This document shows positions 9,186 through 17,758 of a stretch of DNA of 64,000 bases, one piece after another; the first letter of the stretch is position 1, and each line of letters opens with the position of its first letter. A model generated the notes under the pieces. That model was not told the origin of the DNA, did no database searches, and saw nothing but the letters and a program-made list of their open reading frames with translations. A program made the translations under genes and the position numbers. The stretch is from assembly GCA_964347975.1 (NCBI GenBank), contig CAYGAY010000007.1:1-64000 (forward strand), in the 5' to 3' direction. This DNA comes from Bin87 sp964347975 (GTDB lineage Bacteria > Chloroflexota > Dehalococcoidia > Lucifugimonadales > UBA3495).

Positions 9186-9214
9186 TTGACACTGTTTGCA
9201 GCCGGTGGTAGCAT
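9186..9214 (+). promoter_or_regulatory. Promoter of the ilvBNC-leuA transcript
   Basis: TTGACA at 9186-9191, a 17-base spacer, and TAGCAT at 9209-9214 (four of six matches to TATAAT). It directly precedes the T-box leader. The second T-box promoter at 27822-27850 has the same spacing and a similar start (TTGACGCTGTT against TTGACACTGTT). Confidence 0.75.
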
Positions 9215-9220
9215 ATTCGC

Positions 9221-9490
9221 CAGTTAATTCGTGGTGAAGGGGAGTAGTAGGCGCGGATGGCCTCGTAGAGAGCCGACGGTTGGTGAAAGTCGGTGGCCGG
9301 AACTGTCGAACTCGCCCCGGAGCGACTTGCCTGATGCGCGCCGAACGTGGGTAGGGCAAGCGGGTCGGCTCCGATAACGGCTGTGTACAGAGCGTTTCGC
9401 GCGGCGTGTTCAGAAACGTGAGCAGAGCGCGGGAAAGAAGGGTGGTACCGCGGGTATCAAAACCCGTCCCTTCGGGGTCGGGGTTTTTTA
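9221..9490 (+). promoter_or_regulatory. T-box leader, leucine specifier (CUC) predicted
   Basis: The conserved T-box AGGGTGGTACCGCG is at 9439-9452 and is followed by a terminator hairpin, the diagnostic antiterminator/terminator arrangement. Upstream lie a Stem I start (GGGGAGTAGTAGGCGC), an AGAGAGCC apical element and the specifier region GAACTCGCCCCGGAGC. The codon after GAA is CTC (9311-9313), read by tRNA-Leu. Uncharged tRNA-Leu would bind and allow transcription into ilvB, ilvN, ilvC and leuA. This fits an operon ending in the first leucine-specific enzyme. The specifier is read by eye from the motif, not from a folded model. Confidence 0.9.
9457..9490 (+). terminator. Regulated terminator of the first T-box
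   Basis: Arms AAAACCCGTCCC and GGGGTCGGGGTT flank a TTC loop and run into TTTTTT at 9484-9489. It is mutually exclusive with pairing of the T-box sequence just upstream. Confidence 0.85.
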
Positions 9491-9563
9491 ATGCCCACTC
9501 ACCAAGACGGAACTTTGGCAGACACGGAACTTTGGCAGACCAGGACAGGAGGCATAGCCGAAA

Positions 9564-11285
9564 ATGGAAATGACTGGCGCGGAAATCATATGCGAAAGCC
9601 TGCTCCGTGAAGGCGTGGACACGATTTTCGGGTTGCCCGGCGGCGCGGTATTGCCCTTCTACGGCGCCCTTTCCGGCTACCCCAAACTGCGCCACATCCT
9701 GGTACGCCACGAACAGGCCGCCGCCATGGCCGCCGACGGCTACGCCCGCGCCACCGGCCGGGTCGGCGTATGTTCCGCCACCTCCGGCCCGGGAGCGACC
9801 AACCTGGTGACCGGCCTCATGGCCGCGCAGATGGACTCCGTTCCCATCGTCTGCATCACCGGACAGGTGCCCCGGGCCGCCATCGGTCGCGACGCCTTCC
9901 AGGAAACCGATATCACCGGCATCACCCTCCCCGTTACCAAGCACAACTACCTGGTGATGGACGTGCGGGACATAGCGCCGGCCGTCAAGGAAGCCTTCTA
10001 CATCGCCCGCACCGGACGGCCCGGCCCGGTCCTTATCGACGTGCCGAAAGACGTGCTGGCCGGCGAGAAGATCGAGTTTGAGTGGCCGGCGGAAGTGAAT
10101 CTGCCCGGCTACTATCCGCCCGGAGACCCGGACCCCCGGCAGGTGCAGGCCGCCGCCAAACTCATCAACGAGGCCGAACGCCCGGTCATCCTGGCCGGGC
10201 ACGGCATCCTCATCTCCCGGGCGTGGGACGAACTGCGCCAGCTGGCCGAAAAGGCCCAGATCCCCGTCATCACCACGTTGCTGGGCATCGGCTCGCTGCC
10301 CACTGACCACGTGCTGCACATGGGAATGCCGGGGATGCACGGCATGGCCTACGCCAGCCTGGCCATCGACCGCTCCGACCTGGTTATCTCCCTGGGCGCG
10401 CGCTTCGACGACCGGGTGACCGGCCGGCTGTCCGACTTCGCCCCCCAGGCCAGGATCGTCCACGTTGACGTTGACCCCACCGAGTTCAACAAGAACGTCG
10501 TCGCGGATGTTCCCATACTGGGCGACCTCAAGGCCACCCTGCGCGCCCTGATCCCCGCGGTGAACTCCACCGTCCACTTGGACTGGATCAGGGAAACCGA
10601 CAACCTGCGCGCCGAGCACCCTTCCCTGTTCATCCGCAAGTCCGACGTGCTGCTGCCCCAGCAGGTGATGAAACAGCTGTCCGATGAGACTGACGGCAGC
10701 GCCATCATCGTGACCGGCGTGGGCCAGCACCAGATGTGGGCCGCGCAGCACTACGCCTACAAGGATCCCAACTCGTTGATTACCTCCGGCGGCAGCGGCG
10801 CCATGGGCTTTGAAGTCCCGGCGGCCCTTGGCGCCAAGGTCGGCCGGCCCGAGAAGACCGTTTGGTCCATCGCCGGCGACGGCGGTTTCCAGATGACCCT
10901 GTGCGACCTGGCCACCGCCGTGGAAAACAACATTGACGTGAAGTACGCCATCCTCAACAACGGTTCCCTGGGCATGGTGCGCCAGTGGCAGGACTTCTTC
11001 TACGACAAGGACTTCTTCGCCACCATCTACAGCGGCAACCCCGACTTCGTGAAGCTGGCCGAAGCCTACGGCATCCGGGGAATCCGGGTAACGAAACAGG
11101 AAGAAGTAGCCGGCGCCATCCAGGAGGCCATGGAAACCCCCGGCCCGGTAGTCGTGGACTTCGTGGTGAAAGAGGACGAATTCGTGTACCCGATGATACC
11201 CGCCGGCGAGTCGGTCCACGAAATGCTGGAAGAGCCGGAGGCCGGGCCGATCCCATATCAAGGAGCGGGCTTTGAGCGCAGCTAA
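9564..11285 (+). CDS. ilvB: Acetolactate synthase large subunit
   Basis: A 573-residue thiamine-diphosphate enzyme that condenses pyruvate with pyruvate or 2-oxobutyrate, the first common step of valine, leucine and isoleucine synthesis. The catalytic Glu is in RHEQAAAMAADGYAR. The TPP-binding motif runs from AGDGGFQMTL to ILNNGSLGM. The middle FAD-binding domain is intact (GARFDDRVTGR). AGGAGG precedes ATG 9564. Its last bases overlap the ilvN start by 14 bases, implying translational coupling. A second, separately regulated paralogue lies at 25718-27427. Confidence 0.96.
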   Translation: MEMTGAEIICESLLREGVDTIFGLPGGAVLPFYGALSGYPKLRHILVRHEQAAAMAADGYARATGRVGVCSATSGPGATNLVTGLMAAQMDSVPIVCITGQVPRAAIGRDAFQETDITGITLPVTKHNYLVMDVRDIAPAVKEAFYIARTGRPGPVLIDVPKDVLAGEKIEFEWPAEVNLPGYYPPGDPDPRQVQAAAKLINEAERPVILAGHGILISRAWDELRQLAEKAQIPVITTLLGIGSLPTDHVLHMGMPGMHGMAYASLAIDRSDLVISLGARFDDRVTGRLSDFAPQARIVHVDVDPTEFNKNVVADVPILGDLKATLRALIPAVNSTVHLDWIRETDNLRAEHPSLFIRKSDVLLPQQVMKQLSDETDGSAIIVTGVGQHQMWAAQHYAYKDPNSLITSGGSGAMGFEVPAALGAKVGRPEKTVWSIAGDGGFQMTLCDLATAVENNIDVKYAILNNGSLGMVRQWQDFFYDKDFFATIYSGNPDFVKLAEAYGIRGIRVTKQEEVAGAIQEAMETPGPVVVDFVVKEDEFVYPMIPAGESVHEMLEEPEAGPIPYQGAGFERS

Positions 11286-11874
11286 CGCCGAACAACACAC
11301 CATCATCGCCCTGGTGCAAGACCGGCCCGGCGTCCTGACCCGGGTGGCCGGACTGTTCCGCCGGCGCGGGTTCAACATCGCCAGCCTGGCCGTGGGCGCC
11401 AGCGAGCGGAAGGGCCTCTCCAGGCTCACCTTCGTCGTAACCGGCGACCAGTACACCGTAGAGCAGGCCACCCGCCACCTGGAGAAGCTCATCGACGTGG
11501 TGAAGGTGTCCAACATATCCGAGGAGGACGTGGTCGCCCGCGAACTCGCCCTCATCAAGGTGCGGGCCACGCCATCCAACCGCAGCGAGATCCTGGAAAT
11601 GGTCAACCTGTTCCGGGCCAAGGTGGTGGACGTGGGCACGCTGTCGCTGGTGATCGAGACCACCGGCGAGGAGGACAAGATCGACGCCCTGTACGACCTG
11701 CTGCGCCCCTTCGGCATCCTGGAACTGATGCGCACCGGGCGCGTCGCCATGGTGCGTGGGAAATCCGATGGCCGGATCAGCGACGACGTGGGTTCCGAAC
11801 CGCTGCCGGCGGGACGCAACGGCGTAACGGCGGCGGCCGCCGGCTCCATGCCGGGCCACTACGAGGGAGTTTAA
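11272..11874 (+). CDS. ilvN: Acetolactate synthase regulatory small subunit
   Basis: A 200-residue regulatory subunit giving valine feedback control and full activity to IlvB. The N-terminal ACT domain is obvious: IIALVQDRPGVLTRVAGLF then RRGFNIASLAVG. A second ACT-like half follows from about residue 85. The start is TTG 11272, inside the end of ilvB, with AAGGAG about six bases upstream. The final 25 residues are a low-complexity tail. Confidence 0.94.
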   Translation: MSAANAEQHTIIALVQDRPGVLTRVAGLFRRRGFNIASLAVGASERKGLSRLTFVVTGDQYTVEQATRHLEKLIDVVKVSNISEEDVVARELALIKVRATPSNRSEILEMVNLFRAKVVDVGTLSLVIETTGEEDKIDALYDLLRPFGILELMRTGRVAMVRGKSDGRISDDVGSEPLPAGRNGVTAAAAGSMPGHYEGV

Positions 11875-11924
11875 ATCTGCGCCCGCCATCCCGACCCCTT
11901 TCACGTCATTCCGACCCCATAACC

Positions 11925-12005
11925 GACATTCCGGCGCAAGCCGTAATCCAGCAACCCGCCAAACCAATGACGCTCTCCTGGATTCCCGCGAAAGCTGGAA
12001 TGACG
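11925..12005. repeat. Imperfect palindromic repeat (family B) between ilvN and ilvC
   Basis: ACATTCCGGCGCAAGCCGTAA and the later CTGGATTCCCGCGAAAGCTGG carry the ATTCC...GGAAT core of repeat family B and end in GGAATGACG. It fills the 156-base ilvN-ilvC gap. Confidence 0.6.
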
Positions 12006-12030
12006 AGAGAAGCTACAAGGATAAAACAGC

Positions 12031-13041
12031 ATGGCAGTGAACATCTACACCGAAAAAGACGCCGATATGTCGTTCCTGGAAGGGAAGACCGTCGGCATGA
12101 TCGGCTACGGCAGCCAGGGCCACGCCCACGCTCTGAACCTCCACGACAGCGGGATCACGGTCATGGTGGGCCTGTATGAGGGCAGCGCCAGCCGCCAGGT
12201 GGCCCGCGACGCCGGCCTTGCGGTCGGCAGCGTCGCCGAGGTCGCTCAGGCCGCCGACGTAATGATGGTGGCCATCCCCGACCACGTGCAGAAGGACGTG
12301 TACCGGGATGAGATCGAACCCAACCTGGGGCCGGGCAAAGCCCTGATGTTCGCCCACGGGTTCACCATCCACTACCAGTTCGTGGTGCCCCCGCCTACGG
12401 TGGACGTGCTGATGATTGCGCCCAAGGCTCCCGGACACCGGATGCGTGAGCACTTCGTGGAGCAGGGCATCGGCGTGCCGTGCCTCCTGGCCGTTCACCA
12501 GGACGCCACCGGCAACGCCAAGAACATCGGACTGGCCTACGCCGCCGGCATCGGCTGCGCCCGCGCCGGCGTGCTGGAAACCACCTTCAAGGACGAGACC
12601 GAGAGCGACCTCTTCGGCGAACAGTCGGTGCTGTGCGGCGGCGTGACCTCGCTGATCAACCTCGCTTTCGAGACGCTGGTCGAGCGGGGCTATCCGCCCG
12701 AAATCGCCTACTTTGAGTGCCTCCACGAGCTGAAGATGATCGTTGACCTGATCCAGCAGGGCGGGTTCAACTACATGCGCTACTCCGTCAGCGACACCGC
12801 CGAGTACGGCGACTTGACCCGGGGTACCCGCGTGGTGGACGACCACGTCCGCGAGAACATGCACCGGGTGCTGGACGACATCCAGAGCGGCTCCTTCGCC
12901 CAGGAATGGATGTCCGAATGCGACGAGGGTCGGCACAACTTCCTGCGCCTGCGCCAGGAAGCGCGCACCAGCCGCATCCACGAAGTGGGCCGCGGCCTGC
13001 GCGAACTGATGCCCTGGCTCAACCCCCGGGAGATTGAGTGA
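12031..13041 (+). CDS. ilvC: Ketol-acid reductoisomerase (class I)
   Basis: A 336-residue NADPH- and magnesium-dependent enzyme that isomerises and reduces acetolactate or acetohydroxybutyrate. The N-terminal Rossmann motif is GYGSQGHAHALNL. The C-terminal knotted domain has the metal-binding acidic residues in KDETESDLFGEQSVLCGG and the E-x3-E-type region YFECLHELKMI. The length is usual for class I. It starts at ATG 12031, after repeat material separating it from ilvN. Confidence 0.96.
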   Translation: MAVNIYTEKDADMSFLEGKTVGMIGYGSQGHAHALNLHDSGITVMVGLYEGSASRQVARDAGLAVGSVAEVAQAADVMMVAIPDHVQKDVYRDEIEPNLGPGKALMFAHGFTIHYQFVVPPPTVDVLMIAPKAPGHRMREHFVEQGIGVPCLLAVHQDATGNAKNIGLAYAAGIGCARAGVLETTFKDETESDLFGEQSVLCGGVTSLINLAFETLVERGYPPEIAYFECLHELKMIVDLIQQGGFNYMRYSVSDTAEYGDLTRGTRVVDDHVRENMHRVLDDIQSGSFAQEWMSECDEGRHNFLRLRQEARTSRIHEVGRGLRELMPWLNPREIE

Positions 13042-13054
13042 TAACCAATCCCAC

Positions 13055-13160
13055 TGCCCTTGCGCGGAGCGAAGCGACATGGCAATCCCGTCGTTCTCAC
13101 GAACGACCGGTACGCCAACCAGATTGCCACGCTGCGCTCGCAATGACAAAGTAGTCATAG
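13055..13160. repeat. Repeat family A, copy 3 (short, lacks outer ends)
   Basis: GCGGAGCGAAGCGACATGGCAATC and the inverted ATTGCCACGCTGCGCTCGCAATGACAAAG show the family core, GCAAT...ATTGC, without the GTACCCACTTT ends. It sits in the 345-base ilvC-leuA gap. Confidence 0.6.
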
Positions 13161-13197
13161 CCAAAGCAACCTTCGAGAAATCGAGGAGGTGACACCC

Positions 13198-13311
13198 ATG
13201 GCAATGGAGGTACTGTGCAGAGCAGTTCACCATCGCAGGCTGGTCTTGGCAGGGCTGGCTGCGGTGGACTGCGTGGGCCTGCCCAACCTTTCCCCGACCA
13301 GCAGGATGTAA
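13198..13311 (+). CDS. Possible 37-residue small protein or leader peptide before leuA
   Basis: ATG 13198 has an excellent ribosome-binding site (GAGGAGGTG, seven bases away) and opens a 37-codon frame ending at TAA 13309-13311. The peptide starts MAMEVLCRAVHHRRLVLAGL and has six Leu and five Val. It matches no family I know. It might be a leucine- or valine-sensing leader peptide, a small protein, or a decayed remnant. leuA starts 75 bases downstream. Confidence 0.35.
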   Translation: MAMEVLCRAVHHRRLVLAGLAAVDCVGLPNLSPTSRM

Positions 13312-13386
13312 CGGTTAACGCCACCGCGCCCCCGGCCCCTGACAATTCGGCGGCGCATCAACCCCCACGGAGGGAAAGGAAACGAA

Positions 13387-14946
13387 ATGGCTGCACATGT
13401 AAAATTCCTGGATACCACGCTCCGCGATGGCGAACAGTCCGCCGGCATCGGCATGACGGTGGACGAAAAGCTGCAAATCGCCCGGCAACTGGCCCGCCTC
13501 AAGGTGGACATCATTGAGGCCGGCTTCGCCGCCAGCTCCCCCGGCGACTTCCAGGCCGTCCAGCGCATCGCCGAGGATGTGGAAGGTCCCATCATTTGCT
13601 CGCTGTCCCGCGCCGTCCCCGGCGACGTTGACGCCGCCTGGAATGCCATCAAGAGCGCGGCCAAGCCTCGCATCCACGTGTTCCTGTCGTCCTCGGAGAT
13701 CCACCAGATGCACCAGCTGCGCAAGGACCGGGAAGACGTGATGACCATGGCCGTGCAAATGGTCTCCCGCGCCAAGTCCTACTGCGACGACGTTGAGTTC
13801 TCGCCCATGGACGCTACCCGCACCAACCGCGAATATCTCTACCGGATGCTGGAAGAGGTCATCAAAGTCGGCGCGACGACCATTAACATCGCCGACACCG
13901 TTGGTTACGCCATTCCGTCGGACTTTCAGACCATGCTGGTGGACATTCAACAGAATGTCCGCGGCATTGAGAACGTCACCCTGTCGGTCCACTGCCACAA
14001 CGACCTGGGCCTGGCCGTGTCCAACAGCCTGGCCGCCATCGAGGTGGGCGCGCGGCAGGTGGAGGGCTGCATCAACGGCATCGGCGAGCGAGCCGGCAAC
14101 GCTTCTCTCGAAGAGATCATCATGGCGCTGGACACCCGCAAAGACCTGTTCGGCGTCGATCTGAACGTGGATACCACGCAGATTTACCCCAGCAGCCGCC
14201 TGGTCAGCCGCATCACCGGCATGAATGTCCAGGCCAACAAGGCCATCGTCGGCGAGAACGCCTTCCGCCACGCTTCGGGCATCCACCAGGACGGCGTGCT
14301 GAAGGACCGCTCCACCTACGAGGTCATGCAGCCTGAACGGGTCGGTCTGCCGCCGGACGTGCAGCTGGTGCTGGGCAAGCTCAGCGGCCGGGCCGGCCTC
14401 CAGGCGCGGCTGGAAGCCCTGGGCTACTCGCTGGACCGGGAAGAAGTCACCAGCGTGTACGAGCGGTTCCTGGAACTGGCCGACAAGAAGAACGAGGTGA
14501 CCGACCGGGATCTGGAAATCCTGATGGACGAGGCGAACCGCTCCGCCTACGAGCCCATCAGCTACGCCCTGGAAACCGTCCACTTCACCAGCGGCGACAA
14601 GGACATCCCCACGGCCACGGTGCGGCTCATCGGCCCCGACGGCAACGCCAAGACCGACGCATCCACCGGCAACGGCCCGGTCGATGCCGTGTGCCGCGCC
14701 ATCGACCGGGTGATCGGCGTCACCGCCCGGATCTCCGACTTCCAGGTGCAGGCGGTGTCGGAAGGCCGGGATTCGGTAGGATCGGTGTCCATACGGATTG
14801 AAAACAGCGGCCGCATCTTCTCCGGACGCGGCGCCAATACCGACATCATCGTAGCCAGCGCCCAAGCCTACCTGAGCGCGATGAACCGGATGCTGGCCGC
14901 CGACGAAGCGGAAACCCAGCCGGCCGTTGGAACGACGCCGGATTAA
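13387..14946 (+). CDS. leuA: 2-isopropylmalate synthase
   Basis: A 519-residue enzyme condensing acetyl-CoA with 2-oxoisovalerate, the committed step to leucine. The catalytic TIM barrel begins LDTTLRDGEQSAG. Metal-binding His residues are in SVHCHNDLGLA, and the downstream GERAGNASLEE is typical. The C-terminal regulatory LeuA dimer domain occupies about residues 370-505, giving leucine feedback. GGAGGGAAAGG precedes ATG 13387. Length and dimer domain favour leuA over homocitrate or citramalate synthase. leuB, leuC, leuD and ilvD are not in the window. Confidence 0.94.
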   Translation: MAAHVKFLDTTLRDGEQSAGIGMTVDEKLQIARQLARLKVDIIEAGFAASSPGDFQAVQRIAEDVEGPIICSLSRAVPGDVDAAWNAIKSAAKPRIHVFLSSSEIHQMHQLRKDREDVMTMAVQMVSRAKSYCDDVEFSPMDATRTNREYLYRMLEEVIKVGATTINIADTVGYAIPSDFQTMLVDIQQNVRGIENVTLSVHCHNDLGLAVSNSLAAIEVGARQVEGCINGIGERAGNASLEEIIMALDTRKDLFGVDLNVDTTQIYPSSRLVSRITGMNVQANKAIVGENAFRHASGIHQDGVLKDRSTYEVMQPERVGLPPDVQLVLGKLSGRAGLQARLEALGYSLDREEVTSVYERFLELADKKNEVTDRDLEILMDEANRSAYEPISYALETVHFTSGDKDIPTATVRLIGPDGNAKTDASTGNGPVDAVCRAIDRVIGVTARISDFQVQAVSEGRDSVGSVSIRIENSGRIFSGRGANTDIIVASAQAYLSAMNRMLAADEAETQPAVGTTPD

Positions 14947-14962
14947 GTGAGCGAACCAGTCT

Positions 14963-15010
14963 GCAAATGGCGGCAGGGGCGGATGATTATTCGCCCCTGC
15001 CGCCATTTGC
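14963..15010. terminator. Strong hairpin between leuA and DUF5131 gene
   Basis: A perfect 19-bp inverted repeat (GCAAATGGCGGCAGGGGCG and its complement) with a 10-base loop GATGATTATT. It lies between two convergent genes and can act as a bidirectional terminator, though no T-run follows. Confidence 0.6.
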
Positions 15011-15032
15011 GGCGCATCGTGTCGCGTCACAG

Positions 15033-15749
15033 TTAGGCGGCGAGTGCGAGTGGCATTTCGTCCCAGGTTCTGCCGTCCAGTTCCCGGCCATTGCGTTTCT
15101 TGAACACGCCGCCCCATTGCTTGAAGTAGAAAGGCACGCCGGTGTTAATGCACTGATCGCGGATGTCGCGCGCCCAATCGGGTTGCATCGGACGAGCGCC
15201 GGGGCCGGATTCGCCGCCCACGATGACCCAATCAATGCCGGCGAGGTCCAGATCGGGCAAGGGGCCGAGCAAGGGTTCCAGTGAGAGGAACTTGACGGCG
15301 GCGTTGGTTTCGCGGAGCAGGTCGATCCGGCGCGCGTAATCCTGCTGCTCAACGCTGACGCCCTGCCAGATTTGGGCGGGCCAGGGCAGTCGCGAGTTGA
15401 GGCTGGCCACCCGCTCCGGTCGCTTGGTGAGCACCTGGTAACGATGCCAGTGGGCGCGGGTCATTACGTCGAAAACCTCCGCGATGAAATCGTCGGGTAC
15501 TTCTGGGTGAAATAGATCGCTCATGGAGTTGACGAAGATGGAGCGGGGCTTGCGCCAGCGCAGGGGAACATCCAGGGTGTCGGGATGCAGGGTTACGGCA
15601 AAGCCGTTGCGGTATTTCGCCATTCCGGTGGCCTTGAGACGCTTGGAGAGGCGCTCGGCATAACAACGCTTGCAACCCGGGCTGATTTTGTTGCATCCGG
15701 TAACCGGGTTCCAGGTGGCGTCTGTCCACTCGATTTTGGAGGCGGCCAT
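15033..15749 (-). CDS. DUF5131 (phage Gp37/Gp68) family protein
   Basis: A 238-residue protein starting SKIEWTDATWNPVTGC, the hallmark of the Gp37/Gp68 family. The cysteine cluster CNKISPGCKRCYAERL resembles a radical-SAM iron-sulfur site, and ENP-type strands follow (YQVLTKRPERVASL, WVIVGGESGPGARPM). Homologues occur in phages and mobile regions; the function is not established. The start ATG 15749 gives the canonical N-terminus. Confidence 0.88.
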   Translation of the reverse strand: MAASKIEWTDATWNPVTGCNKISPGCKRCYAERLSKRLKATGMAKYRNGFAVTLHPDTLDVPLRWRKPRSIFVNSMSDLFHPEVPDDFIAEVFDVMTRAHWHRYQVLTKRPERVASLNSRLPWPAQIWQGVSVEQQDYARRIDLLRETNAAVKFLSLEPLLGPLPDLDLAGIDWVIVGGESGPGARPMQPDWARDIRDQCINTGVPFYFKQWGGVFKKRNGRELDGRTWDEMPLALAA

Positions 15750-15918
15750 GACTACTGACTCGTGAGCAACTTTTCAGGAAAACATCCTGATCTGCCCTTT
15801 TTCGGTTCTTTTGGTTACCTTATTCCAGAAATCTGCTCCTCGAGGGTTCTTGCTGGCGAACAGCAGACCGTATAAGGTGACGCGCCTTGAATTTTCTACG
15901 AATACGTTATCCCTGATG

Positions 15919-16025
15919 CTCATGCGTACCCACTTGGTAATTGCGAGCGTAGCGTGGCAATCTCGCCGGCGTGGCAATGGCCGTTCCGTCAAGGCTCTCA
16001 CAACAGAAAGTGGCGACCGCCCGGT
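15919..16025. repeat. Repeat family A, copy 4 (right end missing)
   Basis: Intact left end CTCATGCGTACCCACTTGG followed by the GGCAATCTCGCC core and a segment (GGCCGTTCCGTCAAGG ... AAAGTGGCGACCGCC) shared with copy 5 at 18819-19023. It stops short of the right terminal repeat. Confidence 0.75.
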
Positions 16026-16072
16026 GGATGCCAAATCCCTAATGTGCCTTGTTCTTCTTATGCTCCATTTAG

Positions 16073-17131
16073 TTACAGCAACGGCATCTGGAATGCTTGG
16101 TCTGCCGCCGTTGCGCCCTTGCCCAGGTGGGTGGCGGCGTAGCCCATGCGCCGCAAGTGGGCGGCGAGGTCGGGGAAGCCGAAAACGGTGTACACCCGTT
16201 GCGGCCGGACGGCCTGGACGTAAGCCACCAGGTCGTTGAAATCGGCGTGATCGCTGTAGGGCAGGCTGGCGTCCCCCGGGCGTCCCCGGCCCCAGGGCTT
16301 GACGCCGGCTCCGGCGGCCCAGCCGGTCAGTTCCAGGTAGCGCGCCGATTTGCCCGGCGGGCGATGAGCGGCGATCTGCTCGCGAGACTTCCGGCCCGGC
16401 GGGAACAGCAGCGCTTCGCCATCATGGATGTCGCCGTCGAAGACCCGGTATTCGCCGTTGAAAGTTATCCCGCCCGCCTCGTATCTGCGGACGGTCTCGT
16501 AGATGCCCTCCTCGCAAACGACCCGAAACCCGCCGGCCAGCAGGTGATGCAGGGCCTCCTGCGCCTTGCCCAGCCGCCAGCCCAGGATCACGGGCAGCGC
16601 GCCCTGCTCCAGCCACTGGGCGGTGACCCGGAGGGCCGTCCCTATTGCCTCCTCCTGGGGCGGGAAAACGTAATCGGGCCGGCCGTAGGTGCTTTCGATC
16701 ACCAGCACGTCGCAGGGCACTGGCTCCGCCGGTTCGTTGATGGGCGACGGCTGTGTCCGCAGGTCGCCGGTGTACAGCAGTCGTTCTCCCGTGCTGCGTC
16801 GGGTGACCAGAGTTTGCGCCGAACCCAGGCAGTGGCCCGCCGGATGCAGCGTGATCGTGTAGTCGGCCGTTTCCAGCGCCTCGCCGTATTCCAGTACCAC
16901 CGGCTCGGAACGCTTCAGGTAATCGCCCAGAAGCCGGCGGGTGCCGTAGGTCAGCGCCGGGCGACGGTGGCGGGCGGTATGGTCGGAGTGCGCGTGGGAT
17001 ATGACCGATACATCCTGCTTGCGCCGGGCGTCCAGCCACAGGTCAAGTTCGGGAAGATAAATGCCTCTGTCGAAAACCACTTCCACCGGAGCAACCCAGG
17101 CCGCCGGTCGCGACGTCAGCGAGTATAGCAC
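16073..17131 (-). CDS. MBL-fold exonuclease-like protein (beta-CASP type)
   Basis: A metallo-beta-lactamase-fold protein resembling the DNA-ligase-associated exonuclease and CPSF/SNM1 nucleases. Metal motifs are HAHSDHTARH, PAGHCLGSAQ, LLYTGDL and the late YSDHADFNDL. It should be a zinc-dependent nuclease acting on nucleic-acid ends. I favour GTG 17131 because the domain begins soon after (VEVVFDRGIYLPEL). An upstream ATG at 17239 would overlap the divergent peroxiredoxin. No ligase gene is adjacent. Confidence 0.82.
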   Translation of the reverse strand: MLYSLTSRPAAWVAPVEVVFDRGIYLPELDLWLDARRKQDVSVISHAHSDHTARHRRPALTYGTRRLLGDYLKRSEPVVLEYGEALETADYTITLHPAGHCLGSAQTLVTRRSTGERLLYTGDLRTQPSPINEPAEPVPCDVLVIESTYGRPDYVFPPQEEAIGTALRVTAQWLEQGALPVILGWRLGKAQEALHHLLAGGFRVVCEEGIYETVRRYEAGGITFNGEYRVFDGDIHDGEALLFPPGRKSREQIAAHRPPGKSARYLELTGWAAGAGVKPWGRGRPGDASLPYSDHADFNDLVAYVQAVRPQRVYTVFGFPDLAAHLRRMGYAATHLGKGATAADQAFQMPLL

Positions 17132-17227
17132 GCTATTCTGACGCTTGCGGTATAATTCCTGCCATCCGCGCCGGCCCGGTATCTGCCGCACCAGGACAGC
17201 CGTCCGGCGCAAAACAGGAGATGCTTG

Positions 17228-17692
17228 ATGCCAGGTCAAATTGGCGACGTTGCGCCGGATTTCACTCTTCCGTCACCCCATGACGGCGACATCACCCTCA
17301 GCAACTATCGCGGCAGCAATTCCGTCGTGCTGTCGTTCCACGTGCTCGACTTCACCAGTGGTTGAACGGACCAGGCGACCTCGTTCCGCCGTTTCAACGA
17401 GCGGTTCCAGGAGCTAAATGCCCAGGTGCTGGGCATCAGTTGCGACCACGTTGCCGCCCACCGGGCCTGGACCACCACCATGGGCGGCCTGCCCTATCCG
17501 GAGCTGTCCGACTGGCATCCCAAGGGGCAGGTGACCACCGCCTACGATCTTTGGAACGAAGAGCGTGGCGCCGGAACCCGCGCCGTTATCATTGTGGACA
17601 AGGATGGCGTCATCCGGTACCGTGAGACGTACCAGCCGGGCACGCTTCCCGACCCGGAAACCATTTTGCAAGCGGTGGCTGATCTGGGCTAG
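17228..17692 (+). CDS. Peroxiredoxin, probable selenoprotein (in-frame TGA at the peroxidatic position)
   Basis: Reading from ATG 17228 gives a peroxiredoxin N-terminus (GDVAPDFTLPSPHDGDITL, then VVLSFHVLDFTSG) up to a TGA at 17363-17365 (codon 46). The same frame continues TDQATSFRRFNERFQELN and on to a normal AhpC/TSA C-terminus ending at 17692. The TGA falls where the family has its catalytic Cys (FT-x-x-C-T), so it most likely encodes selenocysteine. A possible bacterial SECIS stem follows: CTCGTT (17380-17385) pairs with AACGAG (17396-17401) around a 10-base loop containing G. With Sec it would be a 154-residue thiol/selenol peroxidase. The alternative is a nonsense mutation. No sel genes are in the window. 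Confidence 0.8.
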
Positions 17693-17703
17693 TGAACAAA
17701 AAG

Positions 17704-17727
17704 GGGCGGGGATTTCAACCCGCCCTT
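17704..17727 (+). terminator. Hairpin after the peroxiredoxin gene
   Basis: GGGCGGG (17704-17710) pairs with CCCGCCC (17719-17725) around GATTTCAA. It is preceded by an A-run and followed by TTG, so it may serve both this gene and the convergent greA-like gene. Confidence 0.6.
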
Positions 17728-17758
17728 GAACTTTGACCAGCCCCCGCCGGCGGCTTTG

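Noticed and set aside
9156..11849. An 897-codon open frame on the minus strand across ilvB and ilvN
   Set aside because: It is antisense to two certain genes, has no recognisable domain, and is rich in His, Gly and Val, as expected for the complement of GC-rich coding sequence.
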